A DNA stretch of 64,000 bases from Ceratobasidium sp. AG-K (GCA_037039685.1 JAWNGF010000003.1:4376571-4440570); one strand, 5' to 3'; positions 11,518-24,553 are shown, counted from the first letter of the stretch. The notes: a model not told the origin generated them from the letters alone. Numbers and translations: made by a program.

Positions 11518-14500
11518 ATGGGCAACAGTGTATCGGGACAATTCAACAACAGGCCCGGAGGAGCACTCGATAGTTACGTGAGCGAGCTCGGCCCGGATAT
11601 TGTCTATGAGAAGAGGTACATCCGGCTTCTCTTGCCTTACTTTGTATTGACAGCGTTTTGTGGCGTTAGCATAGGTTCAGCACGATTCCTTAAAACTGTT
11701 CGAGGGCGACACAAGAATGGCCCACTTGTCATCAAGGTGTTTATCAAGCCCACCTCTGACTTGGCGCTACGGGGACACGAAACTCGGTTAAGAAGTACGT
11801 GTCTCGCTCCGCCTCAAGATCTCATTCTTATTGGCGTATAGGTTTTCGAGATAAGCTGGTCGATATACCAAACGTGTATACTTACCAGGCGTTTGTCGAG
11901 TCCGACAAGGCGGGATATGTGATACGGCAATGGCTAGCGAGCAATCTCTATGACCGGATTAGGTGAGTTTAGGCGTCAAGCGACTTTGCCGATGACTGAC
12001 GGGACGGAAGTACACGGCCATTTCTGAGCCTTGTCGAGAAGAAGTGGTTCGCGTTTCAGTTGTTGTGTGGTATGAGGGATGCTCATGCGCGGGGTGTAAG
12101 TGACTCAATTTGGATTGTATGGGCCACTAATTAGTGATCAGGTTCCTCACGGAGATATCAAATCCGAGAATGTCCTAGTTACTTCGTACAACTGGATATA
12201 CATTACCGACTTTGCGTCTAGCAAACCCACCTATCTACCTGAAGATGACCCCTCGGACTTTGCCCTATTCTTCGACTCGTCGGGCCGTCGAACGTGCTAC
12301 ATTGCCCCTGAACGATTCTATGCCGCAGGATCAGACATCGCCGCGCAGAAGGCCGAGAGAGAACGTCAAAGTCGACGGGATGGGGATGTTACCGAGGCAA
12401 TGGACGTATTTAGCATGGGCTGCGTCATTGCTGAGTTGTTCGCCGAGGGAACGCCAACATTTACATTGAGTCAGTTATACAAGTACCGGGCCGGGGAGAT
12501 TAATCCCGAGACCCATTTGGCGGAGCTGGAGGATCCTGGGGTCAAGGTACGTCCTGGACATGTGAGAATGCTGGAAACTGACGTCACGTAGGTGTTGGTT
12601 CTGAGTATGCTTGCGCTTGATCCCGAGACGCGTCCCAGCTTCGCTGATGCCCTAGAAACCTCGCGAGATTTGGTCTTTCCTGAATCATTTTACTCGTTTT
12701 TGCACGAATATGTCGCAAGCGTCAACGAGATTGCGAACCCTTCCATATTTGAACCTAAGCGCCCCCATACGCCCAACCCCACCGAGCCACCTGCGGCGCC
12801 AACTCCAACGCCTGCTGGTGGACCCACGCCTACTGTTCCAACGACCACTGCTGCCATAACGATGGATTCTGTACCTCACGAGAGTATGCTTCCGAATGAG
12901 TCCGACTCGCGCATCGATCGATTATGGAACGAATTTGCGATGCTGGAGCCACATTTACTGGTTATGACAAACGAGGAAGAGGCAGAAAAACGACCTGATA
13001 GGGTTGCCCCTAGGACCCGAACGACACCATTCCAGGTTCGCACTAATGACCAAGAGGTAATCATCGACTTACAAACTAGCGGTATAGGATATTCTTCCAG
13101 TCGAGTTGAGTATCCCCAAACGAACGAGTCGACTCCAAGGAGAGCTTTTGGCTAACCAACGTGCGGCGTCTGAAGGTGGGCAATTTGGGATACTCAATAC
13201 GCTATACTCAATTGGTTATAGATGGTCCTGCTCTTATTGTGCTTTCTCTCGTCTGCTCCAACATTCGCAACTGTGTTATTCCAAGTTCAAAACTACGAGC
13301 GCTAGACTTGCTACTCGCTCTAGCAGTCCACTTGACAGATGAAGCCAAACTGGACCGATTAGTCCCATACGTCATTGATCTACTACATGATGAATCTGCC
13401 ATAGTGCGCTCTGCCGGGATAAGGACATTGACCCAAGTTGTAAGTCACCATGCCCGGGTTACTTTTGAATGCTTAGTATACACCTGTAGTTGACCTTAGT
13501 CACCGTGATAACTCCCTCCAACGCGTCTATATTCCCCGAGTACATCTTTCCTAATGTTCGACATTTGGCAGTAGACGCGGAGGAATCTGTCAGATGCATG
13601 TTTGCGCAATGTATTGCTCAACTCGCCGATACAGCGTCTCGGTACTTGGAAATGGGTCAGGCCCTGAAGGCTCATGGGACATTCAAGTTAAGCGACATTC
13701 ACGATACAGATGAGGCTATTTTCGAGGTCTGTTGAACAGTTTCTAATTTAAGCATTAACTTATCAAAATATCCAGATGTCTTATGAAGCAAGTCTCCAAG
13801 ACCTCCACTCGGCTGTGCAAGATGTCCTCGCTACTGCCCTCGTTGACCCTGCGAGTACTGTCAAGCGCGCCGTTCTCCACAACATCTCCTCATTATGCGT
13901 CTTTTTCGGGCGTCAGAAGACAAACGATGTACTGTTAAGCCATATGATCACTTATCTCAATGGCAGAGACTGGCTCCTGCGCTATGCTTTCTTCGAGAGC
14001 ATTGTGGGGGTTGCAGCATGTGTCGGGGCCAGGAGCTTGGAAGAATATATATTACCGCTCATGATCCAAGCCCTGTCAGGTGAGTTGGATATTGTATTAC
14101 CGAAAGTAAATTTATTAACGACCTGGAGTTTAGATGTAGAAGAGACTGTGGTCTATAAAGTGCTTTCTTCGCTTACTAGTTTATCCGAGCTGGGGCTGTT
14201 CCAGAAGATGCGGATATGGGAACTGTTAAGTGCAACAGTACCATTCTTATACCATCCGAGTATATGGGTTAGACAAGGTCAGTGATATAAAATAACGAAA
14301 GACTCAAAACTCACATCTCTCCATTAGGCGCGGTGGCCTTTATCACGTCATCCACGAAGCTGCTACCGCCCACAGATGTCTGGTGCATTTTGTACCCTGG
14401 GCTCCGTCAAACGCTTAGAGCTGACGTTAGGGCGATTACGGAACAAAGTCTACTGAGTACACTCAAGCCTCCAGTGAGCTGCATGTCAGTTACGATATAT

Positions 14501-17444
14501 GCGCCTATTTATTGACCCCCCCATGCAGCTGTCACGACAGATCTTTGAAGCCGCAATCACTTGGGCAATGAAAAGCGATAAGAGCGCATTTTGGCGGGGT
14601 CAAACGTCGAGGCTCAAAGCAACCAAAGAATCACCAAAGGATCTTGTGACCAACATGAAGAAGTCTGTGGTACTGCCCCGGTCTGGGTCGAAATCCGATG
14701 AGTGAGTGGCCTTGTCCCAGATCCAGCATCTTTACCCATTTAGGACCGACAGAGACGATATCCAAATTGTTAAACTCCAGCAGCTTGGGATGACATCTGC
14801 AGAAGAAGCTAAACTAGTAGCCCTGAGGGACTATGTCTTGAAACTGGCCAATGCCATGAAGAGGTGTGTGATAATAGTGGCGTCGCTATCCCTACTCGAC
14901 CTCACGCTATTGTTTAGCTTCATGGCTCGTGACAAGGGCGAAAGTGAAGTAGTCAATGTCATGCACGAACCGGTGGCCGAGCTTCATAAACTTGGCGTCG
15001 TCTCACAAACTGTGTTTGTTGGCACCCGGGCTGTTGCCACCGAGACGCCATCAGTCTACGCGGCGAACACTACGGGCCGAAAATCAACCTTGGATGTGAC
15101 ACCCCGAGCACCCAGCCTCCCAGCGCCAAAGGGGATACGAAGGGCCAGCGTCGACATCAACTCTAGGTCGGGTAGCCCTTTTGAAGACCTTCGGCGTCAT
15201 TTAGGACAAATGGAGGGCTCTCCCCTTGGTTTAGGCGTCCCGCAAGCCCGTGCTCTTGGACGAAAGGATTCGCAAAACTCGCTCGCAAGTGGCAGCGGCG
15301 TTCACTCGCCTGTGGCAACAGATCCCGCATCAGACACCCCTACACTCGATTTTGCTCCATCAAGCCCTTCAGAGTCGGTATCGGTCTTGTCAAGCGCGCA
15401 GGGAGGCGATATGCGACGAAGACACCTTAGACAACTGGTGCAAGACGGGCAGAAAACGGCGCCCGCGACGACTGCGTCTGTCAGGACTGTGGCCACAGGC
15501 ATGCTAGAAGCCCCATTGAAACAGAGCGACATTCCGGCATCTGGAAGGACATCTCCGGCCTCGACCGTGCGTGGTGAACGCCCCAAGTTGCGAACCGTTG
15601 GACCCTCGTCTCTAGGGTTTGGTATGTCAATGGCGTTTGGATGGCTTTTAAGGAATTAACCGTTAGTTGTAGAGAGCCAAGGCGCGAATGTGAGCAACTT
15701 GCTTGAGCAGATGCACATGGATACGATCCGCGAAGGAATGCAAGACTTTGGTCCCAAGGTTCATTCTGGACCTATCCGACGACGCAACGTACCTCGCGGC
15801 CCCTTGTCTTCACGCGATAGCAGCACTCGCAAGGGTGAAGCCTTGCTGATATCCCACATGAACGCGCACGACGGTCGCATTAATGATATCGCGGTTTCTC
15901 CCGATCATACCTTTTTTGTTTCTTGCTCGGAGGATCGTACAGCCAAGATATGGGACACAGCTCGACTGGAACGAAACGTTACTACCAAGCCTCGGCACGT
16001 ACATACACAGCACCACGCCCCGGTTACATGTGTCTGTATTATTGAAGGGACCCACTGTTTTGCAAGCGCTGGCGAGGACGGCAGTGTGCATGTCGTGCGG
16101 GTGCATGTCAGCGTATCTAGCTCGTTACCGAAGTATGGCAAACTACAGAGCATCCGGGAGTATCGATGCGATCAGTTTGGGGAGTACGTTACATGGATGG
16201 CTCATTTCAACGCTGGTATGTGACAGTATTTCAGTTATTTACTTCATGTCGCTGACTTGTAAATTTAGATGGCAGCCCTGCCTTACTTTATACGACCAAT
16301 CTCTCAACAATCGTCGTACTGGAACTTCGTACGATGCGAGTACTACGAACCTTGGAAAACCCACGGCAGTTTGGTCCAATCACTTGTGCTTGCCTCGACA
16401 AGAAACAGAGTTGGCTTATTGTCGGGACTACTTCAGGCGTTTTGACCCTCTGGGACCTCCGCTTTGGCCTCCTCCTTAGGAGCTGGACTACGGCTAGTGC
16501 CGCCGACGGGAGTCGACGGGGGGTGCATCGGATTGTCTCTTACCCCTCGAAAGCGCGCAGTCGTTACGTGATTGTTTCAGTCGAAACCACGAATTCGAAC
16601 GCTCCACGATCAGCTTCAGAACGGGTCCGAGGCTCTACTACTTTAGAAGTTTGGGATATTGAGAAAGCTACTCTGGAAGAAACATTTATGGTCGCCGAGT
16701 CCTATGATATAGCGAACGACAATAAGGCGCCGATCGAGCCTCCCACAGCACCCAAAGAAGGGCATCTAGTTTCCACCAACGCCGCTACTGCTATAGCAGA
16801 ACTAGTTCGTTCTCGGCGTGCTCATGAAAGGGCACAAGAGGACATCAAACAGGGACCTGATCTCCTCCCCACCGACATAGTTGTGGATCCCGATGCGCCA
16901 GTACAAGCATGGATGAGGCCAGATGCCCGTGCCCTCTTGGCTCTGAGTGACAACAACTCGCTGGCCCAAAGCTCTTTGGGGATTAAGCAAGAGCTCGACT
17001 CGAGTAAGAATCCTGTCTCTCCAGATAAATCACGAGGAGGAATGTTACTTCTTGGGACCGAGTCGCGTAGAATTCAACTGTGGGACTTGGCCCGAATCGA
17101 GCGATCCGTGGTTTTGAGCGGATTGGATCAAGAACAAGGTCCGCCCCAGTATCAGTATGTACCTCAAGTTTTATCCAAACTCTGGTTGATCTTTGCGCTG
17201 TAGAACCCATCCGCCAACGTCTCATGGCGTAGTTACCCACGTCGAAACCTTCCCCCACCCAAGCGCAGCGCCAGCGGCAAATCGCGGGCAATCAAGGAGT
17301 ACCTTGACGGCTCAACAGCACCACACAGTTATGAAAACGCATACCGACTCGGTGACCGCGCTAGCATGTATAGACACACCGTTCAAAGGTGGCATCGTAA
17401 GCGGTGACGCCTCGGGCGTATTAAAAGTGTTCAAGATGGATTGA
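11518..17444 (+). CDS. VPS15: VPS15, regulatory pseudokinase-like subunit of class III PI3-kinase
   Basis: Eighteen exons join in phase to about 1,695 aa: 11518-11615, 11670-11794, 11842-11962, 12011-12095, 12142-12546, 12592-13035 (or 13056), 13088-13175, 13222-13440, 13491-13726, 13776-14079, 14134-14277, 14328-14473, 14529-14701, 14744-14863, 14918-15621, 15667-16215, 16269-17154, 17204-17444. The start MGNSVSG is the N-myristoylation signal typical of VPS15. The kinase domain (about 1-330) has HGDIKSEN at 146-153 and DFAS at 166 in place of HRDxxxxN and DFG, as in known VPS15 proteins, and CYIAPERF. HEAT repeats span about 430-900 (with LCVFFGRQKTNDVLLSHMI). A Ser/Pro-rich linker follows, then a WD40 propeller ends in FKMD. 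VPS15 holds VPS34 and VPS30/Beclin at endosomal and autophagic membranes. Only the exon 6 donor is uncertain, since the longer exon would leave a 31 bp intron. Confidence 0.95.
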
Positions 17445-17595
17445 AATGTCGTTTCTGATTCCCCGTGTTGATACTTCTGATTTTTCTCCATTGTTGATAC
17501 CATAAGAGCTAATGAATCTTGCGTACGCATTGCCAATAATCAATACCGTACAGAGCTGTATGCCGAGGCCTTCGTCAGTCGCGGCTTGGTCTTGG

Positions 17596-17601
17596 CACGT
17601 G
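17596..17601. promoter_or_regulatory. CACGTG E-box upstream of first Zn2Cys6 gene
   Basis: CACGTG lies 135 bp before the start codon. The tandem paralogue has the same motif 129 bp before its start, and the 30 bp next to both ATGs are nearly the same. The promoter was therefore duplicated together with the gene. Confidence 0.35.
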
Positions 17602-17730
17602 ATATCCGGCCCCCGCCGACTCGAACAATTTCCGGAGCTACGAGTTTTACTCGGACCTAGTTGAATGTATTTAAGCCAGCTTGGCCTGTTCAAATGCTAG
17701 ATTTTTAGCATTTCTGTCCGCCCTCAGCTA

Positions 17731-19820
17731 ATGGATTACCACCGATCTAAGCCGGGTCCTCGCGCCACGAGTTGCCTAACTTGCCGACAACGGTTAGTTG
17801 GTTCAGTTCTCGGCACCTTGCCACTCGATAGTGATTGCAGTTGCCTAGACGGAAGAAATGTGATCTATCTCGGCCATTCTGTGACAGGTGCACGACGGGA
17901 AACTTTAATTGCCTGGGCTATGACGACGATACCAAACCCAACCAGGATCGTACGGTAGGTCGCTCGGAGCCGAGGCCAATACTTCCTGCCTTCCCTGAGG
18001 TCACACGGGGTGAACTATGGGTATGTTCGAGGCTTCTTATGTACATATGTCCTGAGACTTTGGTTTTCCGCCTCTAGCCACCTGGCGAGACTATCCGACC
18101 AGGCCCACCTACAACCACACCACGCCGTGGTTACTGCGCTCCGGGCCCATTTCCTCTGTTCGACGACCCAGCGCCTTCGATACTTGGAACCGGGCTCTTT
18201 CAGCTCCTGGCTTTAACTGCAAGCTCCTCCGAAGACAACAATGACCAAATCATATCTAGGCAAGCTTTGGCCCGACCGTTCGATGCCTTGTGGCCGCAGG
18301 ACCAGTCATTTCACATTAATCAATCCCTCACGTCAGCCTGCGTGGCTCCCCAATTGACCAAATCCACAGAAACTAGACCAAATCTAAGTCCTGTAGACAG
18401 GATCCTAGAGACCATGTGCCGTTCTATTCCCCGGACAATTGGTACGAGTTCTTCGACGAGGGATGGCTATGTTGCATACGTACTTTCAGATTGTAAGCTA
18501 GTCAAACCCTCTTTGCGTTTCTCTAACCCTCGAGAACTGTGTCAAGACGCGATGCAGCGAGTCCGCAAGTTTTTCTATCCACCACCCGCGTCAATCCGTG
18601 ACCGTTTAATAAACGAGATCAGACAATCTAGCACAACCATCTGGGTAATGTACTTGGGAGCAACACTCTTCCGAGCGCTCGCTGAGAACCCGCATACTAC
18701 AACTATTCAACCGTATGTATATTGGATCGACCAGTTCGACCAGCAAATTGCCAGGGTATCGCAACGAGATGCGTCAGTAGATCAAACGCGAGATCGATTG
18801 TTGGCCCAACTCGAGGTAGGTTGGCCTATCTCGAGTAATATTACCTACCATTGGAACTGAGGCCCCACAGTTGACCTTTCTACAATTCGTAACGGGCGAT
18901 AGCCGTGCGGGATATTTCGTATTCCAAAAGTGCCTGCCCTCGTTTTTGTATTTGGTCTCAAGACACCCACACTTGTTTGTGGAACACCGCGGCAACCTCC
19001 TCGTCTCGTTCACGCGTGCGCTATCGGCGCCGTGGTACGACGTCCCTCGGTTTGTGATGTACGATATGACGATCGCGCTCGTATTGGGGATCCCGCCGCT
19101 AGTACAGTACGGGTTTGATCACGGCAACGAGAGGACGGAGGAGCAAACATCGCTCGATTGGGTTCACGGAATACCAATCGAACTTCTTTCAAGCGTGGCA
19201 CAGGTTAACGCATGGAGGTCTGGAGCCTACGATACAGTGAGCCATTGGCGGGCCTTGGAAGAGCAAACCTTGGGTTGGAAGACTGGGAGGGCAACCTGTG
19301 GGGAAGGCGAGGATCTAGCGGTGGAGGGCGTCGCAAGACTAGCAGTACAAGAAGGCTGGAGACAGGTTGTACTTATCTACATTTATATGGTGAGCGATAC
19401 CGTTGTAAAGTTTACTGTTTACAGTTCTAACTTAAATTTCGCGCAGGGCATGTGCAATGTATCATCGCACGATCCACGTGTGCAGTCTTCGGTCCGGCAG
19501 ATAGCTGAACTCGTCCAGATTGCGTCTCATTCGCCATTAGACGTCCATACGTTTGTTCACTGCGTCATAGTGAGTGCCTCCTCCTTCTCATTAGTACACT
19601 CCTGACGCGCATACAGGCGGGTCTGGCAGCAAAATACGAACGGCAGAGAGCCATTTTTCGCGCAAAGCTACTCTCATTTCAAGACACGCGCGTTTGGCTT
19701 TTCCGTGGGACTGCTTTTAGCAAGGTACTTGAGCACCTGTGGCATAATGCGGGCAAAGATGGAGCCCCTGTAACATGGGATGACTATGTGCGTTCGAGAT
19801 GTACTGTGGTTCCCGTGTGA
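17731..19820 (+). CDS. Zn2Cys6 transcription factor with fungal-specific TF domain 2
   Basis: Exons 17731-17792, 17849-18020, 18078-18492, 18547-18815, 18871-19389, 19447-19569 and 19617-19820 join in phase to about 587 aa. The N-terminus is a Zn2Cys6 binuclear cluster split by intron 1 after CLTCRQR, then RKKCD, FCDRC and NCLGY. The Cys spacing C-X2-C-X6-C-X5-C-X2-C-X6-C is complete. This predicts binding to CGG half-sites as a nuclear regulator. The rest matches the helical PF11951-type region common in agaricomycetes, with WVMYLGATLFRALAEN, FLQFVTGDSRAGYF and EGWRQVVLIYIYM near the C-terminus. The target pathway cannot be told. A tandem paralogue starts 604 bp downstream in the same direction. 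Confidence 0.85.
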
Positions 19821-20424
19821 TGCATGCGTCGGACTTGAGAGGACTGTTTATCGAGGGGATACATACCACCACTCCACTGTAGCATAGGATATTCGGTTCA
19901 GTTATTTATTAAGCTAGGGAACTAGCTGCTGCAAATAAAGCAGCATGTCCAAGAAAAATTAGCTAGAAGTACCGCGAAAGTATGAACCGTCGTAGCCCCA
20001 AGCACCACGAGAATGTAGCTTTGATAGCTTTGATGTCCTACGGTAGGTAGCTGATGATATTATCATGGGCATGCCGCAAGTTCAGAGCTACGGATAGTAA
20101 TATTATTGGTACGCCCATGCCGCGCTGGGACATTTTAACCGGAGAGTCCAGGTACAATGCAAGCGCCGGATGTAGCCGCCTTGGTTTAGGATAAATTTGG
20201 TGCGAAGTGATCATAGGCACTTGTGCCGTAGCGAGTTACATGTCGTCTTCTCTCCACACTGAGCGAGGCACCATCCACAGACTGGTATCCTGCGTCACGT
20301 GATGTCTACCTTTCGCCGACAGCTCTCAAAGCTACGAGCTTAATTCAAACGCTGTCAGCCGTACACAACTTGACTTGGTTGATTCGTATGATATAATTTT
20401 AGCGTTTCTTGCCGCCCTTAGCTA
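19821..20424. other. Intergenic spacer between tandem TF genes
   Basis: No gene is visible. The segment near 20040-20130 contains a short imperfect inverted repeat (GGGCATGCCGC and GCCCATGCCGCG with TGATGATATTATC next to it). The last 130 bp are the duplicated promoter of the second TF copy. Confidence 0.4.
20295..20302. promoter_or_regulatory. TCACGTGA palindrome upstream of second Zn2Cys6 copy
   Basis: The palindrome lies 123-130 bp before the ATG and matches the first copy in position. Nearby, AGCTACGAG and the TTTAGC-GCCGCCCT-AGCTAATG block next to the start codon are also shared. Confidence 0.35.
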
Positions 20425-22509
20425 ATGTATTACCAACCTAAACCGGGTCCCCGTGCCACGAGCTGCCTTACTTGCCGCCAACGGTTAGTTGTCTCAACTT
20501 CCAACTGACGTCGCCCGATAGTGATCGCAGCTCCCCAGCCGAAAGAAATGCGACCGATCTCGACCACTCTGCGATAGGTGCACAAAAGGAAATTTCGTAT
20601 GTCTGGGCTATGACGACGACACCAAATCCGACCATGCTCCCCCAGTGCCACACCTCCCAGAGTTGGGGTCAACACAACCTGCCCTTCTCGAAATCAGGCA
20701 AATTCAACCACAGGTATGATGAGACCTATTTTGGAGGTGTGTGCTAAACCATGGATTTTCACCGCCAGCCGCTTGTACCACCCGTATGGCCGGGCGCCCC
20801 AGCGATTAGACCGGACCATGACTGTTTCTCTCCGGAGTCATTCCCTTTGTTTGGCGAATCGGCGTCTTCGATAGCTGGGACCGATTCCTTTCATCCCTCG
20901 GCGTCGCTTGCTAGCATATCTGAAGCCAACCATGACCAAACCACCTCCGAACTGGCTCCAGCACGGTCTTTTAACAGCTTGTGGCCACAGGATCAGTTGT
21001 TCCTCACCCGGGAATCTCTTGCAGCGGTACGTGGAGTTTCTCAGTCTACGAAGGTTATTGGATCACAGCCAGGGCGAAGACATCTAGATCGAGTACTGGG
21101 AATTATATGCCCATCCATCCCGCGATCAATTGAAACGAGATCGCCAGCGAAAGATGGCTATGTGATACACGTACTGTCAGATTGTACGCCGCTTTGCACC
21201 GCAGTTTGCTCATCTAATCCTTCGTTCTGATGTCAAGATATGCTCTACCGAGGTCGGAAGTTTTTCCTCCCACCACCTTCCTCAATTCGCAATTATTGGA
21301 TAGACCAAGCCAGGCAATCGAATGCAACCATCTGAATACTGTACTTAGGGGCGAAACTCTTCCAAGCGCTGGCCGAGAACCCGCGAAATACGGACATTCA
21401 ACCATTTACACGTTGGATTGACCGGCTCGACCAGCAGGTGACTAGAGCTACGCAACGCGATTCGTCGGTTAATCAGATACAAGATCAACTGTCGGCTCAG
21501 CTTGAGGCAAGTTGGCATATCTTCAACATTACTTTGGTCCTCGCAGTTAACGCCCAGCATACCTTAGTTGACCTTTCTCCAGTTCGTAACGGGCGAAAGC
21601 CGCGTAGGATACTCTGTCTTTCGAAAGTGTCTACCCCCGTTCCTGCGCTTGGTTTCACTTGATCCAAGCCTCTGTATGGAACATTCTGGTAGTCTACTTG
21701 TCTCTTTCTCACGCGCGTTGTCCGCGCCAGGGTACGACATTCCTCGGTTCGCTTGGTACGATGTGACAGTCGCACTGGTATTTGGCGTCGCACCACTCGT
21801 ACAGTACGGATTTGATCGCGGGGATGAGCGCACAGAAAACCGAACATCGCTTGCCTGGATTCATGGAATCCCAACCGAGCTGCTTTTAAGCATTGCGCAA
21901 GTGAATGCATGGAGGTCTGGAGCTTGTGATACCGTAGACAATTGGCAAACCTTGGAGGAGCGAACTTTAGGCTGGAATTCAGGAAGCGCTACCTGTGAGG
22001 ATCCAGCTGTGGAGAGTATCGCAAGACTGGCGGTCCAAGAAGGCTGGAGACATGTCGTACTTATCTATATTTATATGGTGAGCGCTGTCGTCGTGTGATT
22101 TTGTTGCATACGGCTCTAACTTTGGTTCTCTGTAGGGCATGTGCGATGTATCATCGCATGACCCACGTGTGCAGTCTTCGGTCCGGCAGATAGCTGAGCT
22201 CGTCCAGATTGCGTCTCGTCCGCCGTTAGATGTCCATACGTTTATTCACTGCGTCATAGTGAGTGCCTGCTTCTTTTCATTAGTGCACTTCTGACGCGCA
22301 TACAGGCAGGTCTGGCAGCGAAATACGAACGGCAGAGAGCCATTTTTCGCGCAAAGCTGCTTTCATTTCAAGACACGCGCGTTTGGCTTTTCCGTGAGAC
22401 TGATTTTACTAAAGTGCTAGAGCGCCTGTGGCATAATGCGGGTAAAGATGGAGCCCCTGTAACGTGGGATGACTATGTGCGTTCGAGATGTATTGTGGTT
22501 CCTGTGTGA
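20425..22509 (+). pseudogene. Tandem Zn2Cys6 TF paralogue with in-frame stop
   Basis: The exon plan copies the first gene almost exactly: 20425-20483, 20539-20713, 20769-21183, 21238-21506, 21568-22077, then two 3' exons ending in TGA at 22507-22509. The first four exons have lengths matching the neighbour within one codon. The Zn2Cys6 cluster is intact (CLTCRQR/RKKCDRSRPLCDRC). Exon 4 has TGA at 21333-21335 where the first copy has TGG (Trp of TIWVMYLGA), which would truncate the protein before most of the regulatory domain. Intron 4 begins GC (GAG|GCAAGT), a weaker but often used donor. All later exons keep an open frame, so inactivation is recent, or the stop is a base-call error, or a short DNA-binding-only protein is made. 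Confidence 0.75.
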
Positions 22510-23831
22510 TTCATGTGTCAGATCTAAGAGGGATGCATATTGAGATGCTTGTTATTGTTCTACTGTAACATATATGATTTCATATAAATGTTTATTCAGC
22601 TATCTCTGACCGGATTAGCACGAAGAATAAGACGCAGGCAATGGAAATCACTGTATGAACAACTACGGTACGAAATGATCAAAAATGTACTCTTGGAAGT
22701 TGCAATTTTATGGTAAGCTTGACGCGGTCGTATGACGGCTAGTTGGCAATAGAATCTTGGACATGGCGTGAATCAATAGTCACGTTCTAAAATAGAATGT
22801 TTATATGTTTAGGGGTAGGTTCCGGTTCCAGCCAAGGCAACTAACATAGCTCAACCATAATGTTGACAATGGGTTCCTGCAGCATATACTATCAATAGGT
22901 ATGAAATGACGGTATACCGCTGTTGATGCTAGCCTAGAAATAAGATTTGGTATTCAATAAACACTACGCCTGAGAGCTTGCTAAGAGGAAGTTGCAGGGA
23001 TGATAAGCATCAGGATGAAAATCAGGGAAACCCCAGACAAAAGCCGAGTCTCACATACGAACCATCCATCAGTATTTCGGTGAAATTCCGAAACACTGCA
23101 GGAGGTTCTGTACTCGAATTATTCCATTATTGGAACCGGAAATGATACCTGAGCCGTTGCAGGGGGGCGCAATTCAGTCAATGAAGGGTGCACGTCCACA
23201 AGACGGCTCTTCCAGAACATAGCCGGCACATGTATTCCACACGAAATTCGGATGGCAGACAGAGTCCGAGACGGCCCACGCGATGCCGAGAGAAAATAAA
23301 ACTGCATTGACAGAGTCTGTGCCCTTGAAATCGCCCACCTACAATATCATCAGCGCATACATCCCATAATCGGGTGGTCCGTTCAGTGACTCAGAGACAA
23401 TGCGTGTACCCTCGAGCGAGAACGAAACCAATCCTGTCTTTTGTTTATTCGATTCAAAAACCATTCCCCAGCATGGCTTATTATCCACTTAGGCTCTAGT
23501 AGCTTCGTCGCGATACGTGCGAGATTAAAGGAACATATATATCATAAAGTGAGTAATCGATCATACAGTCGCCAAGAACCAGAGGGCTTGGGGGATCTCG
23601 TGCGTAGCACGCAGATGGGGGTCTGGGGCACCGAGACGCGGTCGGAACTCGCGGGTCGGGTGGTCATCTTGACGACTGTCATCTAGTGTGTTAGGTCAGG
23701 AGTACGGGTACTATATGGAACAAAGGGAAGGCGGGCGGGATACAATAAAATAAAGACGCGACGCTGAGGCGGACGCGTAGACAAACGTGGTCGATTGCGG
23801 AGCAGTCGAGCCACGTGATTCGTGAGTGTAC
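22510..23831. other. Intergenic region left of the transposon
   Basis: I see no gene with support here. Short open frames on both strands lack family features and introns. A CACGTGA site at 23812-23818 lies just outside the left transposon end. Confidence 0.4.
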
Positions 23832-23833
23832 TA

Positions 23834-24158
23834 GAGATGGTGACAGCGATCGGCCACCACCTAACTTTCAGAAGCTGGCAAAATTAAGTTTGGGAGGCAG
23901 AATCGTCAGTAAACGGCCATTTTCTCACCAACGGTGACGAATTTCGGGAATCCAAGACAGGCAAAACGTTCGAAAATGCGTGTAAAATATGTCTATCCTC
24001 TTAGTTATCGCTAAAATACGCCTGGAAAGTCTGCCTATTCGGAATACCCACGGGTAAGGAGACCGGCACGTGATGAAAAGCAGTCACCGACTTTGCAACG
24101 AGGCAAAAAATTGGCTTCGTAGCGCATATATTAGCTCATCAGCAGACTCTGGGGTCCT
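23834..24158 (+). repeat. Left terminal inverted repeat
   Basis: It matches the reverse complement of 55446-55770 over 325 bp with about ten mismatches by eye. It includes a CACGTGATGAAAAGCAGT segment near its inner end. Homology stops just after GGGGTCCT. Confidence 0.93.
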
Positions 24159-24190
24159 TGAATGCCTCTATATGGTAATCTCCTATTGTT

Positions 24191-24553
24191 ATGCCAGTCA
24201 GCAAGAAAAGAAAACTCCAACTGGAAAGTGCTGCATGAGCTTCAGCTGGGGTAAGTGTTTTAAAAAAAAATGGTATATTCTCAAGGCTAATGTGAGCATA
24301 CAGCAAAAGCACAAAAAAGCCCATTTGGATGCAGAGCAGATGTCCCCTACCCCCCCTCCAGTTGCTAATCCCCTAGTCAGTGCTCCAGAAGAGAGTAATA
24401 ACCAAATGAATCAGTCAGGTATGACAAACCTATGGCATACACTCACTACAACTCACCAGGGGCACAGATCAAGCTGCTTCGGAGTCCAATCCTGCTCATG
24501 CCACCATTGCCCCTGTGGAAAATCCCCCCAATGTGGCATCTCCTGAGCCCGCA
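24191..24553 (+). pseudogene. Transposase gene, 5' part (split)
   Basis: Starts ATGCCAGTCAGCAAG (MPVSKKRK, a likely nuclear signal) 33 bp inside the left TIR. An in-frame TGA at 24236-24238 interrupts it. A GTAAGT donor near 24245 and a GTATGA...CACCAG intron near 24420-24460 look like normal short introns. The last stretch encodes a Pro/Ala-rich linker ending SPEPA, and the protein resumes at 53549 with PAPNTP after the LTR element. The five bases CCGCA at 24549-24553 are the duplicated target. Confidence 0.75.

Noticed and set aside
13057..13087. A 31 bp intron in VPS15
   Set aside because: It is possible in phase but shorter than all other introns in the window (42-57 bp). The donor at 13036 gives a normal 52 bp intron and is preferred, with the alternative recorded.
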